64,000 nt of DNA from Kitasatospora sp. NBC_00374 (GCF_041434935.1 NZ_CP107964.1:8043001-8107000); one strand, 5' to 3'. Positions 1-8,612 are shown, numbered from the stretch's first letter. Program-made: numbers and translations. Notes: generated by a model not told the origin, from the sequence alone.

Positions 1-1
1 C

Positions 2-499
2 GGCGCCCGCGAGCTGGCCGGCCAACTCGTCCGCTCCGACCCGGACCTGCGCCGTGTCATCGCCACCGGACCGCAGGCCGCCGCCCAGGTCGGCGCCCTG
101 GTCAAGGATCTCGACCCCGGTCTGAGCGTGCTGCTCGCCAACCTGCTCACCACCGCCGAACTCGGCGTCACCCGGCAGCACGGCATCGAGGAGCTCCTGG
201 TCCGCCTGCCGGCCGTGGCCGCCGCCGGCTCCACCGCCGTCGACGCCGACGGCGCCCACCTCGGCATGGCCGTGACCTTCTTCTCCCCCCTGCCCTGCAC
301 CACCGGCTACGCCGGTACCACCTACCGCAACGGCCTGGACACCGGCCCGGCGCCCGCGTTCAACACGGCCGCCGGCTGCACCGCCCCCGCCTCCTCCGGC
401 AGCTCGGTCCGCGGCTCCGGCAACGCCCCCAAGGGCGGCGTGCCCACCCCCGTGGCCCCCGCCACCGCCGCGCCGCACACCGGACGGACCGACCGGTGA
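2..499 (+). CDS. MCE family protein, C-terminal part
   Basis: The frame is open from base 2, so the gene starts before the window and only its last 165 residues are present. The run PLPCTTGYAGTTYRNGLDT near residue 100 of the fragment is typical of the C-terminal part of the last MCE protein of an operon (MceF-like). The segment before it is helical and leucine/alanine rich, as in the MCE helical domain. MCE proteins are exported and form the lipid-shuttling tunnel of an ABC importer with YrbE permeases. The tail is Pro/Ser/Thr/Ala rich. The stop overlaps the GTG start of the next gene (GTGA), so this is the 3' end of an mce operon. The family is clear; the exact MceA-F position is inferred. 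Confidence 0.86.
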   Translation, partial: GARELAGQLVRSDPDLRRVIATGPQAAAQVGALVKDLDPGLSVLLANLLTTAELGVTRQHGIEELLVRLPAVAAAGSTAVDADGAHLGMAVTFFSPLPCTTGYAGTTYRNGLDTGPAPAFNTAAGCTAPASSGSSVRGSGNAPKGGVPTPVAPATAAPHTGRTDR

Positions 500-1008
500 C
501 CCGCGCCCGCCCCGCCCTCGGCACACGCCCCGCACGGGGCGTCCGGGCCGCCGCCTGGCTGCTCGCCACGGCCTGCTGCGCCCTCGGCGCCGTCCAGTAC
601 GGCCGGGCGAGCACCGACAGCTCCCTCGACCTGGCCCGCGACCGGGACACCGCCCTGGCCGCCGGCCGGCAGGCGGTCGCCGAGCTCACCAGCTCCGACG
701 CCGGGCAGGCCGACGCCACCCGGGCCCGCTGGCTGGCCGTCAGCGGGGGCGCCCTGCACGACCGGCTCGGTGCCGGGCCCGCCACCGATCCCGGCGTCAC
801 CTCGCGCGGCGCCGTCGTCGAGGCCGCCGTCACCGCCCTGGACGCCGGCGCCGGCACCGCCCGGCTGATCGCCGTGGTCCGGGTCGAACTCACCCCGGCC
901 GCGGGCGCGGTGACCACCGACCGCCGCCGGCTGGCGGCCACCCTCGCCCGCACCGGCGAGGGCTGGAAGGTCACGGCCCTCGCGGCCGTGCCGGTCGGGA
1001 CGGCGTGA
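496..1008 (+). CDS. Mce-associated membrane protein (type A, first copy)
   Basis: A 170-residue protein with a basic N-terminus, one membrane helix at about residues 18-36 and an external domain. The GTG start overlaps the stop of the MCE gene by 4 bases, which indicates translational coupling. The external part follows the NTF2-like pattern of Mce-associated (Mas) proteins: a helix containing ALAAGRQAVAEL, then strands ending in GWKVTALAAV. It resembles the gene at 1545-2135 more than its direct neighbours. The likely role is an accessory subunit stabilising the MCE lipid importer at the membrane. No catalytic residues are visible, and the function is inferred from position and architecture. 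Confidence 0.75.
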   Translation: MTRARPALGTRPARGVRAAAWLLATACCALGAVQYGRASTDSSLDLARDRDTALAAGRQAVAELTSSDAGQADATRARWLAVSGGALHDRLGAGPATDPGVTSRGAVVEAAVTALDAGAGTARLIAVVRVELTPAAGAVTTDRRRLAATLARTGEGWKVTALAAVPVGTA

Positions 1009-1533
1009 ATGGCGGCCGAGAACGCTCCCGCCGGGCCGCGACCGCGCCACCGCCTCGCGGCGGCGGGGACCGTGCTGCTGATCCTGGTCGGCGCGGCGCT
1101 GCTGGTCGCCGCCCGGCACGAACGGTCGGGCGCCGACACCGGCAACCGGGCGCTGACCGACCGGGCGGCGACCACCCGGGTGATCGCCGAGGTCGGCGAC
1201 GCGCTCGGCCGGATCCTCTCCTACTCCGCCGCCGACACCGAGGCCACCCGCAGCGCGGCCGCCACCGCCCTGGGCGGCGAGGCGGGCGAACAGTACCGGA
1301 GCCTGACGGGTCAGCTCCGCGGCTGGGTCGACGACCAGCAACTGACGCTCACGACCAGGGTGGTGAGCGCGGGCGTGGTCCGGCTGACGGCGGACTCCGC
1401 CGAGCTGCTGGTGCTGCTCGACCAGAGTGCCCGCCGGGCCGAGGGCCCGCCCACCGTCACCGCCGCCCAGCTCGCCGTGACGGCGCGGCTCGACGACGGC
1501 CGCTGGCTGATCACCGGGCTCACGTCCCTGTAG
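1009..1533 (+). CDS. Mce-associated membrane protein (type B, first copy)
   Basis: A 174-residue protein whose ATG directly follows the TGA of the preceding gene (TGAATG), so it is in the same operon. One membrane helix lies at about residues 15-35, followed by a soluble external domain. The stretch ending in LSYSAAD, with the later LTLTTRVVSAGVVRL, matches LFSYSYAD and LVLTTTVTDSGVQAL in the protein at 2166-2807, so the two are paralogues. It belongs to the Mce-associated/NTF2-like class and probably acts as an accessory factor of the MCE lipid transporter. No enzymatic motif is seen. Confidence 0.75.
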   Translation: MAAENAPAGPRPRHRLAAAGTVLLILVGAALLVAARHERSGADTGNRALTDRAATTRVIAEVGDALGRILSYSAADTEATRSAAATALGGEAGEQYRSLTGQLRGWVDDQQLTLTTRVVSAGVVRLTADSAELLVLLDQSARRAEGPPTVTAAQLAVTARLDDGRWLITGLTSL

Positions 1534-1544
1534 TGGAGGTTCTG

Positions 1545-2135
1545 ATGACGGTACGACGGTTACGCCCTCGCTCCGGACGGCTCGCGCTCGGCCTGGTCGC
1601 GGTCGCGGCCGTGCTCGCGGCCTGGACCGGCTGGTCGTGGTACGCGGCGGCGCACGACGCGGCGGCCGCCCGGGCAAGGGCCCGTGACCAGGTGCTGGCC
1701 GCGGGGGAGCAGGCGGTACAGAACATGAACACCCTCGACCACGGCGACCTCGGGCGCGGACTGGACCTCTGGGAGAGCTCCACCACCGGCGATCTGCACG
1801 CCCAACTCGTCCAGGGACGAGGCGACTTCGAGACACAGGTCGAGCAGGCCGGGACGGTCACCAGCGCTCGGGTCCTGTCCGGCGCGGTGACCGAACTGGA
1901 CGAGTCGGCCGGACGGGCGGCCGTCCTGGTCGCGGTCCGGATCACCGTCCGGGCCCCGAAGGCCGAGCCGGCCACCAAGGACAGCCGGATGCTCGGCGAG
2001 CTCACCCGGACCGCCGACGGCTGGAAGCTCAGCGCCCTCGGCCAGGCCCCGATGGGTACCACGGGTACCACGGGCACCACGCCGGGTTCCACGGGCGGCG
2101 CCCCCGCCCCGACCCCGTCACCCACCGGCCGCTGA
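1545..2135 (+). CDS. Mce-associated membrane protein (type A, second copy)
   Basis: A 196-residue protein. The ATG at 1545 is preferred because GGAGG at 1536-1540 sits 4 bases upstream; the in-frame GTG at 1533 would overlap the previous stop and lacks its own ribosome site. A membrane helix spans roughly residues 13-33. The external domain repeats the pattern of the protein at 496-1008 (VLAAGEQAVQNM near the start, GWKLSALGQAP at the end). The C-terminus is a low-complexity Gly/Thr/Pro tail with GTT repeats. Same operon and same inferred accessory role for the MCE importer. Confidence 0.75.
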   Translation: MTVRRLRPRSGRLALGLVAVAAVLAAWTGWSWYAAAHDAAAARARARDQVLAAGEQAVQNMNTLDHGDLGRGLDLWESSTTGDLHAQLVQGRGDFETQVEQAGTVTSARVLSGAVTELDESAGRAAVLVAVRITVRAPKAEPATKDSRMLGELTRTADGWKLSALGQAPMGTTGTTGTTPGSTGGAPAPTPSPTGR

Positions 2136-2165
2136 ACCCCGCAGCTCGAGAGGAACCGCCGGCCC

Positions 2166-2807
2166 ATGTCGACGACCCGTCATCTGATCAACCGCCAGCG
2201 GCGGCTCGCCGTGGCGCCCACCCGGCTCCGCCCGGCACCGGCCCCCGAACCGCCCCCGGCGGCGCTGCGACCGCGCACCGCCCGGCCCCGCCCCCGCCGC
2301 ACCACCGTGCTGCTGTGCGCGGTGGCCGTCCTGCTGGGCGCCTTCGCCGGCTGGGCCGCCCTGGCCGCCGCCGGCCTGCGGGCGGGCTCCGCCGCGCACA
2401 ACACCGCGCTCGTCGACCCGGCCCGTACCAGCGAGGTCAAGGGCACGGTCGCCGAGGCGGTGAACGCGCTGTTCTCCTACTCGTACGCCGATCCCGGCCG
2501 CACCGACCGGGCCGCGCAACGCCTGCTGACCGGACGGGCGGTGGACCAGCACGCCACGCTGCTCGCCCAGGTCCGCGCCCAGGCGGCGGCGAAGAAGCTG
2601 GTGCTCACCACCACCGTCACCGACAGCGGGGTCCAGGCGCTGGACGGCGACCGGGCCCGGGTGATCGTCTTCGCCGACCAGCGCAACACCGGCACCGCCG
2701 AGGGCGCCAAGGACGCGGCCACCTACGCGGCGGCGATGTTCGCCGTCGACGCGGTACGCCGGGACGGCGGGTGGCGGATCGAGAACATCGACACCTTCGG
2801 CCGCTGA
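2166..2807 (+). CDS. Mce-associated membrane protein (type B, second copy)
   Basis: A 213-residue protein with a 45-residue Arg/Pro-rich cytoplasmic head, one membrane helix at about 47-70 and an external domain paralogous to the protein at 1009-1533. GAGAGGAA lies upstream of the ATG. It is the last gene of the operon; the next gene is convergent and begins its stop 10 bases later. The pattern is that of Mce-associated membrane proteins that follow mceF in actinobacteria. Function is inferred from context; no catalytic motif is visible. Confidence 0.75.
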   Translation: MSTTRHLINRQRRLAVAPTRLRPAPAPEPPPAALRPRTARPRPRRTTVLLCAVAVLLGAFAGWAALAAAGLRAGSAAHNTALVDPARTSEVKGTVAEAVNALFSYSYADPGRTDRAAQRLLTGRAVDQHATLLAQVRAQAAAKKLVLTTTVTDSGVQALDGDRARVIVFADQRNTGTAEGAKDAATYAAAMFAVDAVRRDGGWRIENIDTFGR

Positions 2808-2817
2808 GCGGCGGCCC

Positions 2818-3816
2818 TCAGCCGCCGGTGCCGGTGCTGTTGCCAGTGCCGGTGCCGGCTCCGAAGGCCGTCCGGTAGGCGCTGGGTGATGTGCCGAGAA
2901 CCCGCCGGAAGTGCAGCCGCAGGTTGGAGGGGCTGCCCAGCCCGCTGTCCTCGGCCACCCGGTCGATGCTCAGGCCACCGTGTTCGAGCAGCTCCCTGGC
3001 GCGGTCGAGCCGGGCGGTCAGCAGCCACCGCAGCGGTGCCACCCCGGTCTCGGCGGTGAAGCGCCGGGCGAACGTCCGGGTCGACATGTGGGCGTGGGCG
3101 GCCAACTCGTCGACCGACAGCGGCTCGCGCAGCCGCTCCAGGGCCCAGGCCCGGGTGGCGGCCAGCGAACTGCGGCCCTCCGCCCCGGGCAGCGGCAACC
3201 GGACGTACTGGGCCTGCCCGCCCTCCCGGTGCGGGGCGGCCACCAGCGAGCGGGCCACCTGGTTGGCGGCCCGGGCCCCCAGATCGCGCCGCACCAGGTG
3301 CAGGCACAGGTCGATACCGGCGGCCACACCCGCCGAGGTCAGGACGTCCCCCTCGTCCACGTACAGCACCTCGGGCACGACCGTGACCCCGGGGAACGCG
3401 GCGAGGTCGGCGGCGTGCTCCCAGTGCGTGGTGGCGGTGCGACCGTCGAGCAGCCCGGCCGCGGCCAGGGCGAAGGCGCCGGTGCAGATGGACACCGTCC
3501 GGCAGCCCCGCGCATGCGCGGCGCGCAGCGCGTCGAGCACGGCCGGCTCGTAGGGCCGCAGATGCGGGGCGAACCCCGGCACGACGACGGTGTCCGCGTC
3601 CTCCAGGGCGTCGAGGCCGTCGTCGACCAGGACGGTGAACCCGGCCAGGGACACCACCGGCCCGGGCGCCGGCGCGCACAGCGTCAGCCGGTACGGCAGG
3701 CCGGGCCGCTTGGCGAAGACCTGGGTCGGAATCCCGAGGTCCAGTGGGAGAAAGCCGTCCAGGACCAGCACCGCGACCCGGTGCACCGCCGGAAGGCCGG
3801 TCGCGTCCGCCGACAT
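2818..3816 (-). CDS. GlxA family transcriptional regulator (DJ-1 domain plus AraC HTH)
   Basis: A 332-residue regulator. Residues 12-190 form a DJ-1/PfpI-like domain (VAVLVLDGFLPLDLG) with the family cysteine at C111 in ICTGAFALA. Residues 225-320 form an AraC-type double helix-turn-helix ending in the usual GTSPSAYR. I chose the ATG at 3816, with GAGAGGA about 8 bases upstream, over the in-frame GTG at 3834. Such proteins are cytoplasmic activators or repressors that sense small, often nitrogenous, metabolites. It is divergent from the HD-domain gene at 3888 with 71 bases between starts, so that gene is the likely target. Confidence 0.9.
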   Translation of the reverse strand: MSADATGLPAVHRVAVLVLDGFLPLDLGIPTQVFAKRPGLPYRLTLCAPAPGPVVSLAGFTVLVDDGLDALEDADTVVVPGFAPHLRPYEPAVLDALRAAHARGCRTVSICTGAFALAAAGLLDGRTATTHWEHAADLAAFPGVTVVPEVLYVDEGDVLTSAGVAAGIDLCLHLVRRDLGARAANQVARSLVAAPHREGGQAQYVRLPLPGAEGRSSLAATRAWALERLREPLSVDELAAHAHMSTRTFARRFTAETGVAPLRWLLTARLDRARELLEHGGLSIDRVAEDSGLGSPSNLRLHFRRVLGTSPSAYRTAFGAGTGTGNSTGTGG

Positions 3817-3887
3817 GGCTGGATCCTCTCGCACAATGGCATTACCGCCACTGTAGACCCGGCCGGATCCCGGCCAGCATGGAGCCC

Positions 3888-4562
3888 ATGAACACCGACA
3901 CCGACACCGCCGGCCGTACCGCGACCGAACTCCCCGAGCTGCCCGGTACCCCGCTCGCCCGGCTCACCCTCGACCTCGTCCTGCGCGAGGAGACGGCCGC
4001 CCTCGCCCACCACAGCATCCGCAGCGCCCTGTTCGCCCGCCTGCTGGCCGACCACCGCGGCGCCCACCCGGGCCGCGACTACGACCCCGAGCTGCTCTTC
4101 CTCGCCTGCACCCTGCACGACCTCGGCCTGAGCGAGCTCGGCAACCGGCACCAGCGCTTCGAGGTCGACGGCGCCGACGCCGCAGCCGAGTTCCTCACCG
4201 CCCAGGGCCTGCCCGCGGCCCGGGTCGACGCGGTGTGGCAGGCCATCGCCCTGCACGCCTCGCCCGGCATCGCCGAGCGCAGCGGCACCCTGTGCGAGCT
4301 CGTCCGACTCGGCATCGGCATGGACTTCGGCCGCGGCACCGACTTCGTGCCGGACGGCACCGGCGCCGCCCTCCACGCCACCTACCCGCGGCTGTCCATG
4401 GCCACCTCGCTGACCGACGCGATCGTCGCCCAGGCCCGCCTGCGCCCCGAGAAGGCACCCGCCTTCTCGATCACCGCCGAGCTGCTGCGCGAACGGACCG
4501 CGGCGCCCGGCGAGCCGACCGCGCTGGAGGCGGCGACGACGGCGGGACGCTGGGGAAACTAG
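3888..4562 (+). CDS. HD domain-containing protein (cyanamide hydratase-like)
   Basis: A 224-residue metal-dependent HD-domain protein. The metal-binding pattern is visible as HHS at 41-43 and HD at 77-78 in CTLHDLGLSE, followed by FEVDGADAAAEFL. That arrangement resembles the cyanamide/isonitrile hydratase-like branch rather than nucleotide phosphohydrolases. ATG 3888 is chosen because GGAG lies 3-7 bases upstream; ATG 3879 is also in frame. It is divergent from the GlxA-type regulator at 2818-3816 and probably controlled by it. The substrate cannot be told from sequence. Confidence 0.8.
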   Translation: MNTDTDTAGRTATELPELPGTPLARLTLDLVLREETAALAHHSIRSALFARLLADHRGAHPGRDYDPELLFLACTLHDLGLSELGNRHQRFEVDGADAAAEFLTAQGLPAARVDAVWQAIALHASPGIAERSGTLCELVRLGIGMDFGRGTDFVPDGTGAALHATYPRLSMATSLTDAIVAQARLRPEKAPAFSITAELLRERTAAPGEPTALEAATTAGRWGN

Positions 4563-4595
4563 ACCCGCCCTGCTCCGCCGCTCCCGGCCAGCGGA

Positions 4596-5027
4596 TCAGC
4601 CTGCCCCGACGGGCAGCGGGCTGACGCGGGACTCCAGCCACACCGGGAGGTCCAGGAGCCGGACACCCTCCTGCTCGTTCGGGTCCGTCCGCGCGACCAG
4701 GCACACCATGTCCTCGGCACCGGTGTTCACCGGCAGGTGAGGGGTGTCGGCGGGGATGTGCAGGTAGTCGCCCGCGCGAAGGACCACATGCTCGGCCAGG
4801 TCCTCCCCGTGCCAGACCTCGACCTGGCCGGACTGGATGAAGATGGCCGATTCATGCCCCTCGTGCAGGTGCGGACGGCCGCGCGTCCCGGCGGGCATCA
4901 CCAGGCGGTGCAGACAGAGTCGCTCCGCCCCCGCCGACTGGGCACTGACGCCCGCTCCGAAGATGCCGCCCTGCACTCCCTCGTAGTGCCCGGTCCGGAC
5001 CACTGTGCACTGCCTCTGGTCTGCCAT
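4596..5027 (-). CDS. Cupin domain protein
   Basis: A 143-residue single-domain cupin. Motif 1 is HLHEGHESAIFIQSGQVEVW and motif 2 falls around GDYLHIPADTPHLPVN, giving His/Glu metal ligands. The start MADQRQC at 5027 is preferred from cupin domain length; an ATG at 5048 is possible and no strong ribosome site is visible for either. It may be a small enzyme or an unlinked sensor; no DNA-binding domain is attached. It lies 61 bases downstream of the CAP-protein gene on the same strand and could be cotranscribed. Confidence 0.8.
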   Translation of the reverse strand: MADQRQCTVVRTGHYEGVQGGIFGAGVSAQSAGAERLCLHRLVMPAGTRGRPHLHEGHESAIFIQSGQVEVWHGEDLAEHVVLRAGDYLHIPADTPHLPVNTGAEDMVCLVARTDPNEQEGVRLLDLPVWLESRVSPLPVGAG

Positions 5028-5088
5028 GCGGGTAGTACAGCAGGGCATCCGGGGGTGTGCGATCGGTTTCCGCCAAGGACGGTCGGGT

Positions 5089-5952
5089 TCAGCGCGGCGA
5101 CGCGAAGACCTGGGTCCACCAGGGGCCCTTGGCACCGAAGTTGACGCCGATGCCGATGTCCTTGAAGTCGCAGTTGAGGATGTTGGCCCGGTGGCCGGGG
5201 CTGTGCATCCAGGCGTCCATCACGGCGGCCGGGTCCGCCTGGCCGTAGGCGATGTTCTCGCCCCAGCTGCTCCACCGGTAGCCGGTTGCCTCGATCCGGC
5301 TGTCCGCGTGCCGGCCGTCGGGGTCGGCGTGGTCGAAGAAGTGCCGGGCGACCATGTCGTCCGAGTGGTGCTGGGCCGCCGCGTTGAGCTTGACGTCCAG
5401 CCGCAGCGGGCCGCAACCGGCCTTGGCGCGTTCGGCGTTGACGAGCTCGGCGACCTGGGAGACGAACTGTCCGGCCCTGCTGTCCGGGGCGGTGGCCGCG
5501 GGTGCGGCGGCCTTGGCGGGGGCCGGTGCGGCGACGGCCGAGGGCTTGGCGGCGGCCGGGGCGGTCGACGGCGGGGCGGAGGCCACGGTCGGGCCGGCCG
5601 AGGCGGTCGTGCTCGGGGTGCTCGGTGCGCTCGGGCTCGCGGTGTTCGCGGCCGGGTCGACGGCCCCGGCGCCTTCGGTACCGGCCGCAGGGAGGTCGGG
5701 CGCCGAGACGGCGGGGCCGGCCGCGGTCCCGTCCTCGGTTCGGGCGCTGCCCGCCTGGGCCGGCCCGAACAGGGTGTACGCGCCTCCGGCCATCACCGCC
5801 AGCGCCGCCGTCCCCGCTATCGCGCCGAGCGCGCGGGGCCGGGTCGGAGGCTTTCGCCGGTGGCCGGTGCGGCCCGCTGCCTGCCTGCGGTGCGAGCCCG
5901 GGGCAGGCCGCGGCGCGAGGTCGTCGGCTCCGGTGTGGGGGGTGCTGTCCAT
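5089..5952 (-). CDS. Secreted or membrane-anchored CAP (SCP/PR1) domain protein
   Basis: A 287-residue protein. It has an Arg/Pro-rich cytoplasmic N-terminus, a hydrophobic segment at about residues 38-58 (signal anchor), a long Ala/Pro/Ser/Thr linker to about residue 165, and a C-terminal CAP domain. The CAP domain shows VNAERAKAGCGPLRL, HSDDM, WGENIAYG and HSPGHRANIL, the standard signatures. GGAG lies about 6 bases before the ATG. CAP proteins are extracellular; in bacteria their function is mostly unknown. The linker suggests that the domain is held away from the membrane across the cell wall. Confidence 0.9.
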   Translation of the reverse strand: MDSTPHTGADDLAPRPAPGSHRRQAAGRTGHRRKPPTRPRALGAIAGTAALAVMAGGAYTLFGPAQAGSARTEDGTAAGPAVSAPDLPAAGTEGAGAVDPAANTASPSAPSTPSTTASAGPTVASAPPSTAPAAAKPSAVAAPAPAKAAAPAATAPDSRAGQFVSQVAELVNAERAKAGCGPLRLDVKLNAAAQHHSDDMVARHFFDHADPDGRHADSRIEATGYRWSSWGENIAYGQADPAAVMDAWMHSPGHRANILNCDFKDIGIGVNFGAKGPWWTQVFASPR

Positions 5953-6095
5953 CTTTCTCCGCCTGTCCGCTGGGAATCCCTCTGTGGTCCTACAACTGGG
6001 AGAGCCAACGGCGGGGGGCGGATAACAGGAACGGCAAAATGTTTTCGTGCGGGTCCGGAACCGATCGCTGGGTGACCGATTCCCGTCGGGTGTGG

Positions 6096-6467
6096 TTACC
6101 GTCCGGCGCGGCTCACCCGGCGGGCCCACAGCACCAGCGGCAGCTGGACCGGCAGCCGTGCGATCGCCGCGGCCTTGTACGGGGTGGGGCGGTGGCGCCA
6201 GTCGACGGCCATCTTCACGTTGGCCGGGAAGACCGCGATGAAGAGGCCCATGGCCGCCAGGGCCCCCACCCGGCGGGTGCGGGGTGCGGCCACAGCCGCA
6301 CCGATGGCCAGCTCGGCGACCCCGCTGGCATACGTCCAGGCGCGCGGGCTGCCGGGCAGCGAACGCGGCACCGTGGCGTCGAACGGCTTCGGCGTGACGA
6401 AGTGGAGCACCCCCGCACCGAGCAGCAGCCCGGCCAGGAGGGGAGCGGACGAGCGGGCACCGGCCAT
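6096..6467 (-). CDS. DoxX-like small integral membrane protein
   Basis: A 123-residue protein with four predicted membrane helices, starting LLAGLLLGAGVLHFVTPKPF and containing ASGVAELAIGAAVA, the DoxX-family pattern. GGAGG at 6476-6480 gives an 8-base spacing to the ATG. It starts 26 bases after the stop of the ArsR-like regulator gene on the same strand, so the two probably form an operon. DoxX-type proteins are inner-membrane proteins often linked to redox or thiol stress. The exact role is unknown. Confidence 0.8.
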   Translation of the reverse strand: MAGARSSAPLLAGLLLGAGVLHFVTPKPFDATVPRSLPGSPRAWTYASGVAELAIGAAVAAPRTRRVGALAAMGLFIAVFPANVKMAVDWRHRPTPYKAAAIARLPVQLPLVLWARRVSRAGR

Positions 6468-6493
6468 GGGGCGTACCTCCGTGACGACGTTGA

Positions 6494-7615
6494 TTACCGA
6501 ACAGTAGCTTCCGTGCTGCCCCCACTGCGGCCACTGCGCCCGCCGCCCCCACTGCGTCCACTGCCGTGCCCGGGTCGATCGCCGTCGGCCCGGCCGGAGC
6601 CGGCGGCCAGCAGCGACTCGGCCACGGAGGTGCGGGCGTAGAGCACGCAGCGTCCCGCCCGGTGGGCGCTGACCAGCCCCGCGTCCCGCAGCGCGGTCAG
6701 GTACTGGGACACCCCGGCGGGGGAGAGCCCGGTCCGCCGGGCCAGCTCGGTGGTGGAGGCCGGGGCCTCCAGCTCGGTCAGCAGCAGGCTCCGTGAGCGG
6801 CCGAGCACGGCGGCGAGCGCGCCGCCCCCGGTGACCGGCCGGGCTTCCCACAGGGAGCCGACGCCGCGCGCCGGATAGGCCAGCTGCGGCGGGTCCGGCG
6901 GCGAGACCCGGGTGCGCAGACGTGGTCCGGCGAACACCGACGGCACCAGCAGCAGCCCCGAGCCGGCCGTCGGCCGGAACAGCGTCCGGGCCCGGCGGCC
7001 CACCTGCAGCACGTTGTCCTCCCAACGCACCGACGTGTGCAGCTCGTTGAAGAGGTGACCCGCGCCGTGCTCGGCCACCTGCCGGGCCCGGTGGAACACG
7101 TCGGCGTCGAGCACGGCCCGGATCCGCGCCCAGTACGGCGCCACCGCCACCTGCCAGTACGTCTCGATCTCCTCCGTCAGCCTCGCCATCGGCGACTTCC
7201 CGGCCGCGGGCCGGGGGAGGGCGTGCGGTTCCGCGTACAGCGTCCGCAGCCTCGGGCCGAGCTCTCCCCGGTGGTGCCGCAGGTGGTCGAGGTCCCGCCG
7301 GACCCGGTCGACGGGGGTGGCCGCGATCGACGCCAGCTCCATCTCCAGCGAAGGGGCGGGCCCGGCGGGTGCCGGGTTGAGGAAGTCCGGGACGTACCGC
7401 GAGGGCGCGATCAGCTCGGCGAGCCATCCCCGGTCCAGCCCGGCGGCCACCACCCGCGGCCGCACCTGCTCGGTCCACGGCCGGTGCACGGGGTGCGCGG
7501 AGCCCGCGACGACCAGCCCGAAGCCGGTCACGACCTCCCACATCGGAGAGGCCGCGAACCTCATCTGGGCCAGGTCGCCCGCCGAGAAGGACAGCTCCGC
7601 CGGCAGGACGACCAC
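6494..7615 (-). CDS. ArsR-type winged-helix regulator with DUF5937-like N-terminal domain
   Basis: A 373-residue protein. The N-terminal ~250 residues (AELSFSAGDLAQMRFAASPM, later LFNELHTSVRWEDN) match the large partner domain often found fused to ArsR-type helix-turn-helix regions in streptomycetes. A winged helix follows at about 265-345, with STTELARRTGLSPAGVSQYL as recognition helix. The tail is a Gly/Arg/Ser repeat. The apparent start is GTG 7615 with no clear ribosome site, so transcription may be leaderless. It is divergent from the aldo/keto reductase gene; paired direct repeats at 7621-7643 lie between the two starts. Confidence 0.85.
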   Translation of the reverse strand: MVVLPAELSFSAGDLAQMRFAASPMWEVVTGFGLVVAGSAHPVHRPWTEQVRPRVVAAGLDRGWLAELIAPSRYVPDFLNPAPAGPAPSLEMELASIAATPVDRVRRDLDHLRHHRGELGPRLRTLYAEPHALPRPAAGKSPMARLTEEIETYWQVAVAPYWARIRAVLDADVFHRARQVAEHGAGHLFNELHTSVRWEDNVLQVGRRARTLFRPTAGSGLLLVPSVFAGPRLRTRVSPPDPPQLAYPARGVGSLWEARPVTGGGALAAVLGRSRSLLLTELEAPASTTELARRTGLSPAGVSQYLTALRDAGLVSAHRAGRCVLYARTSVAESLLAAGSGRADGDRPGHGSGRSGGGGRSGRSGGSTEATVR

Positions 7616-7620
7616 CCCGT

Positions 7621-7643
7621 GGATTCAGGCCTTGGATTCAGGC
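7621..7643. repeat. Paired direct repeat between ArsR-like regulator and aldo/keto reductase starts
   Basis: GGATTCAGGC occurs twice, at 7621-7630 and 7634-7643, with CTT between. The pair sits 6 bases upstream of the GTG start of the ArsR-like gene and 49 bases upstream of the divergent reductase ATG. The 13-base period and the position suggest a binding site for a regulator, most simply the adjacent ArsR-like protein. No other copy was noticed in the window. Confidence 0.45.
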
Positions 7644-7691
7644 ATTCCCTAATCAATGGCGGTCAGCCTAACGAACGGAGATCATCCCGGC

Positions 7692-8612
7692 ATGACCTCA
7701 CCCACCGCAACCGAGACCATCACCGCGGCCGCAGCGGGCACCTGGACGCTCGGCGACCTGACGATCAACCGGATCGGCCTCGGCGCGATGCGCCTGACCC
7801 AGCACGGCGAGGCGCTCGCGGCCGACGCGGTTCCCAGCGACCGCGGCCGCGCGATCACCGTGCTGCGCCGCGCCGTCGAGCTCGGCGTGAACCACATCGA
7901 CACCGCCGCGTTCTACTTCTCGCCGCTGCGCTCCGCCAACGAACTCATCAACCGGGCGCTCGCCCCCTACCCGGGCGACCTGGTGATCACCACCAAGGTC
8001 GGCCCGGCCAGGGGCCCGTCGGGCGACTGGATGGCCCACGCCACGCCGGAACAACTGCGCGGCCAGGTCGAGGAGAACCTGCGCCAGCTCGGCCGCGACC
8101 ACCTCGACGTGGTGAACCTGCGCGTCCTGGGCACCGCCTCGATCGCCGAGCGGTTCGGCGCGCTGGCCGATCTGCGCGACGCCGGACTCATCCGCCACCT
8201 GGGCATCTCCAACGTCACCCCCGAGCACCTCGCCGAGGCCCGGGCCATCGCGCCGGTGGTGTGCGTCCAGAACCAGTACGGCATCGGGGTGCGGCCCGAG
8301 CACGACGAGTTCCTGCGGACCTGCGGTGAGCTGGGGGTCGCGTTCGTGCCCTTCTACGCGATCGCCGCCGCCGGGCGGGAGAGCGGGGCGAGCGGCGCCG
8401 AGAGCGCGGAGGTGCTCGCCGTGGCCCGCGCACACGGGGCGAGCCCGGCGCAGGTCCGACTGGCCTGGACGCTCCAGCGTGGCCCGCACGTGCTCGCCAT
8501 CCCCGGGACGGGCAACCCCGACCACCTGGTCGCCAACGTGGCCGCCGGGGCGCTGCGCCTGACCGGGGACGAGGTGGCCGAGCTGGACTCCCTGCACCGG
8601 CGCGGAATCTGA
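7692..8612 (+). CDS. Aldo/keto reductase (active-site His replaced by Asn)
   Basis: A 306-residue cytoplasmic TIM-barrel oxidoreductase, presumably NADPH dependent. Three of the four catalytic tetrad residues are visible: D70 and Y75 in HIDTAAFYF and K102 in VITTKVG. The usual His is Asn, N142, in LDVVNLRVLG. As I recall, this VNLR form occurs in one branch of the family that includes PdxI/YdbC-like pyridoxal reductases, so it need not mean loss of function. The ATG at 7692 is chosen over 7656 from domain fit and the upstream CGGAG. It is divergent from the ArsR-like regulator. Confidence 0.88.
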   Translation: MTSPTATETITAAAAGTWTLGDLTINRIGLGAMRLTQHGEALAADAVPSDRGRAITVLRRAVELGVNHIDTAAFYFSPLRSANELINRALAPYPGDLVITTKVGPARGPSGDWMAHATPEQLRGQVEENLRQLGRDHLDVVNLRVLGTASIAERFGALADLRDAGLIRHLGISNVTPEHLAEARAIAPVVCVQNQYGIGVRPEHDEFLRTCGELGVAFVPFYAIAAAGRESGASGAESAEVLAVARAHGASPAQVRLAWTLQRGPHVLAIPGTGNPDHLVANVAAGALRLTGDEVAELDSLHRRGI

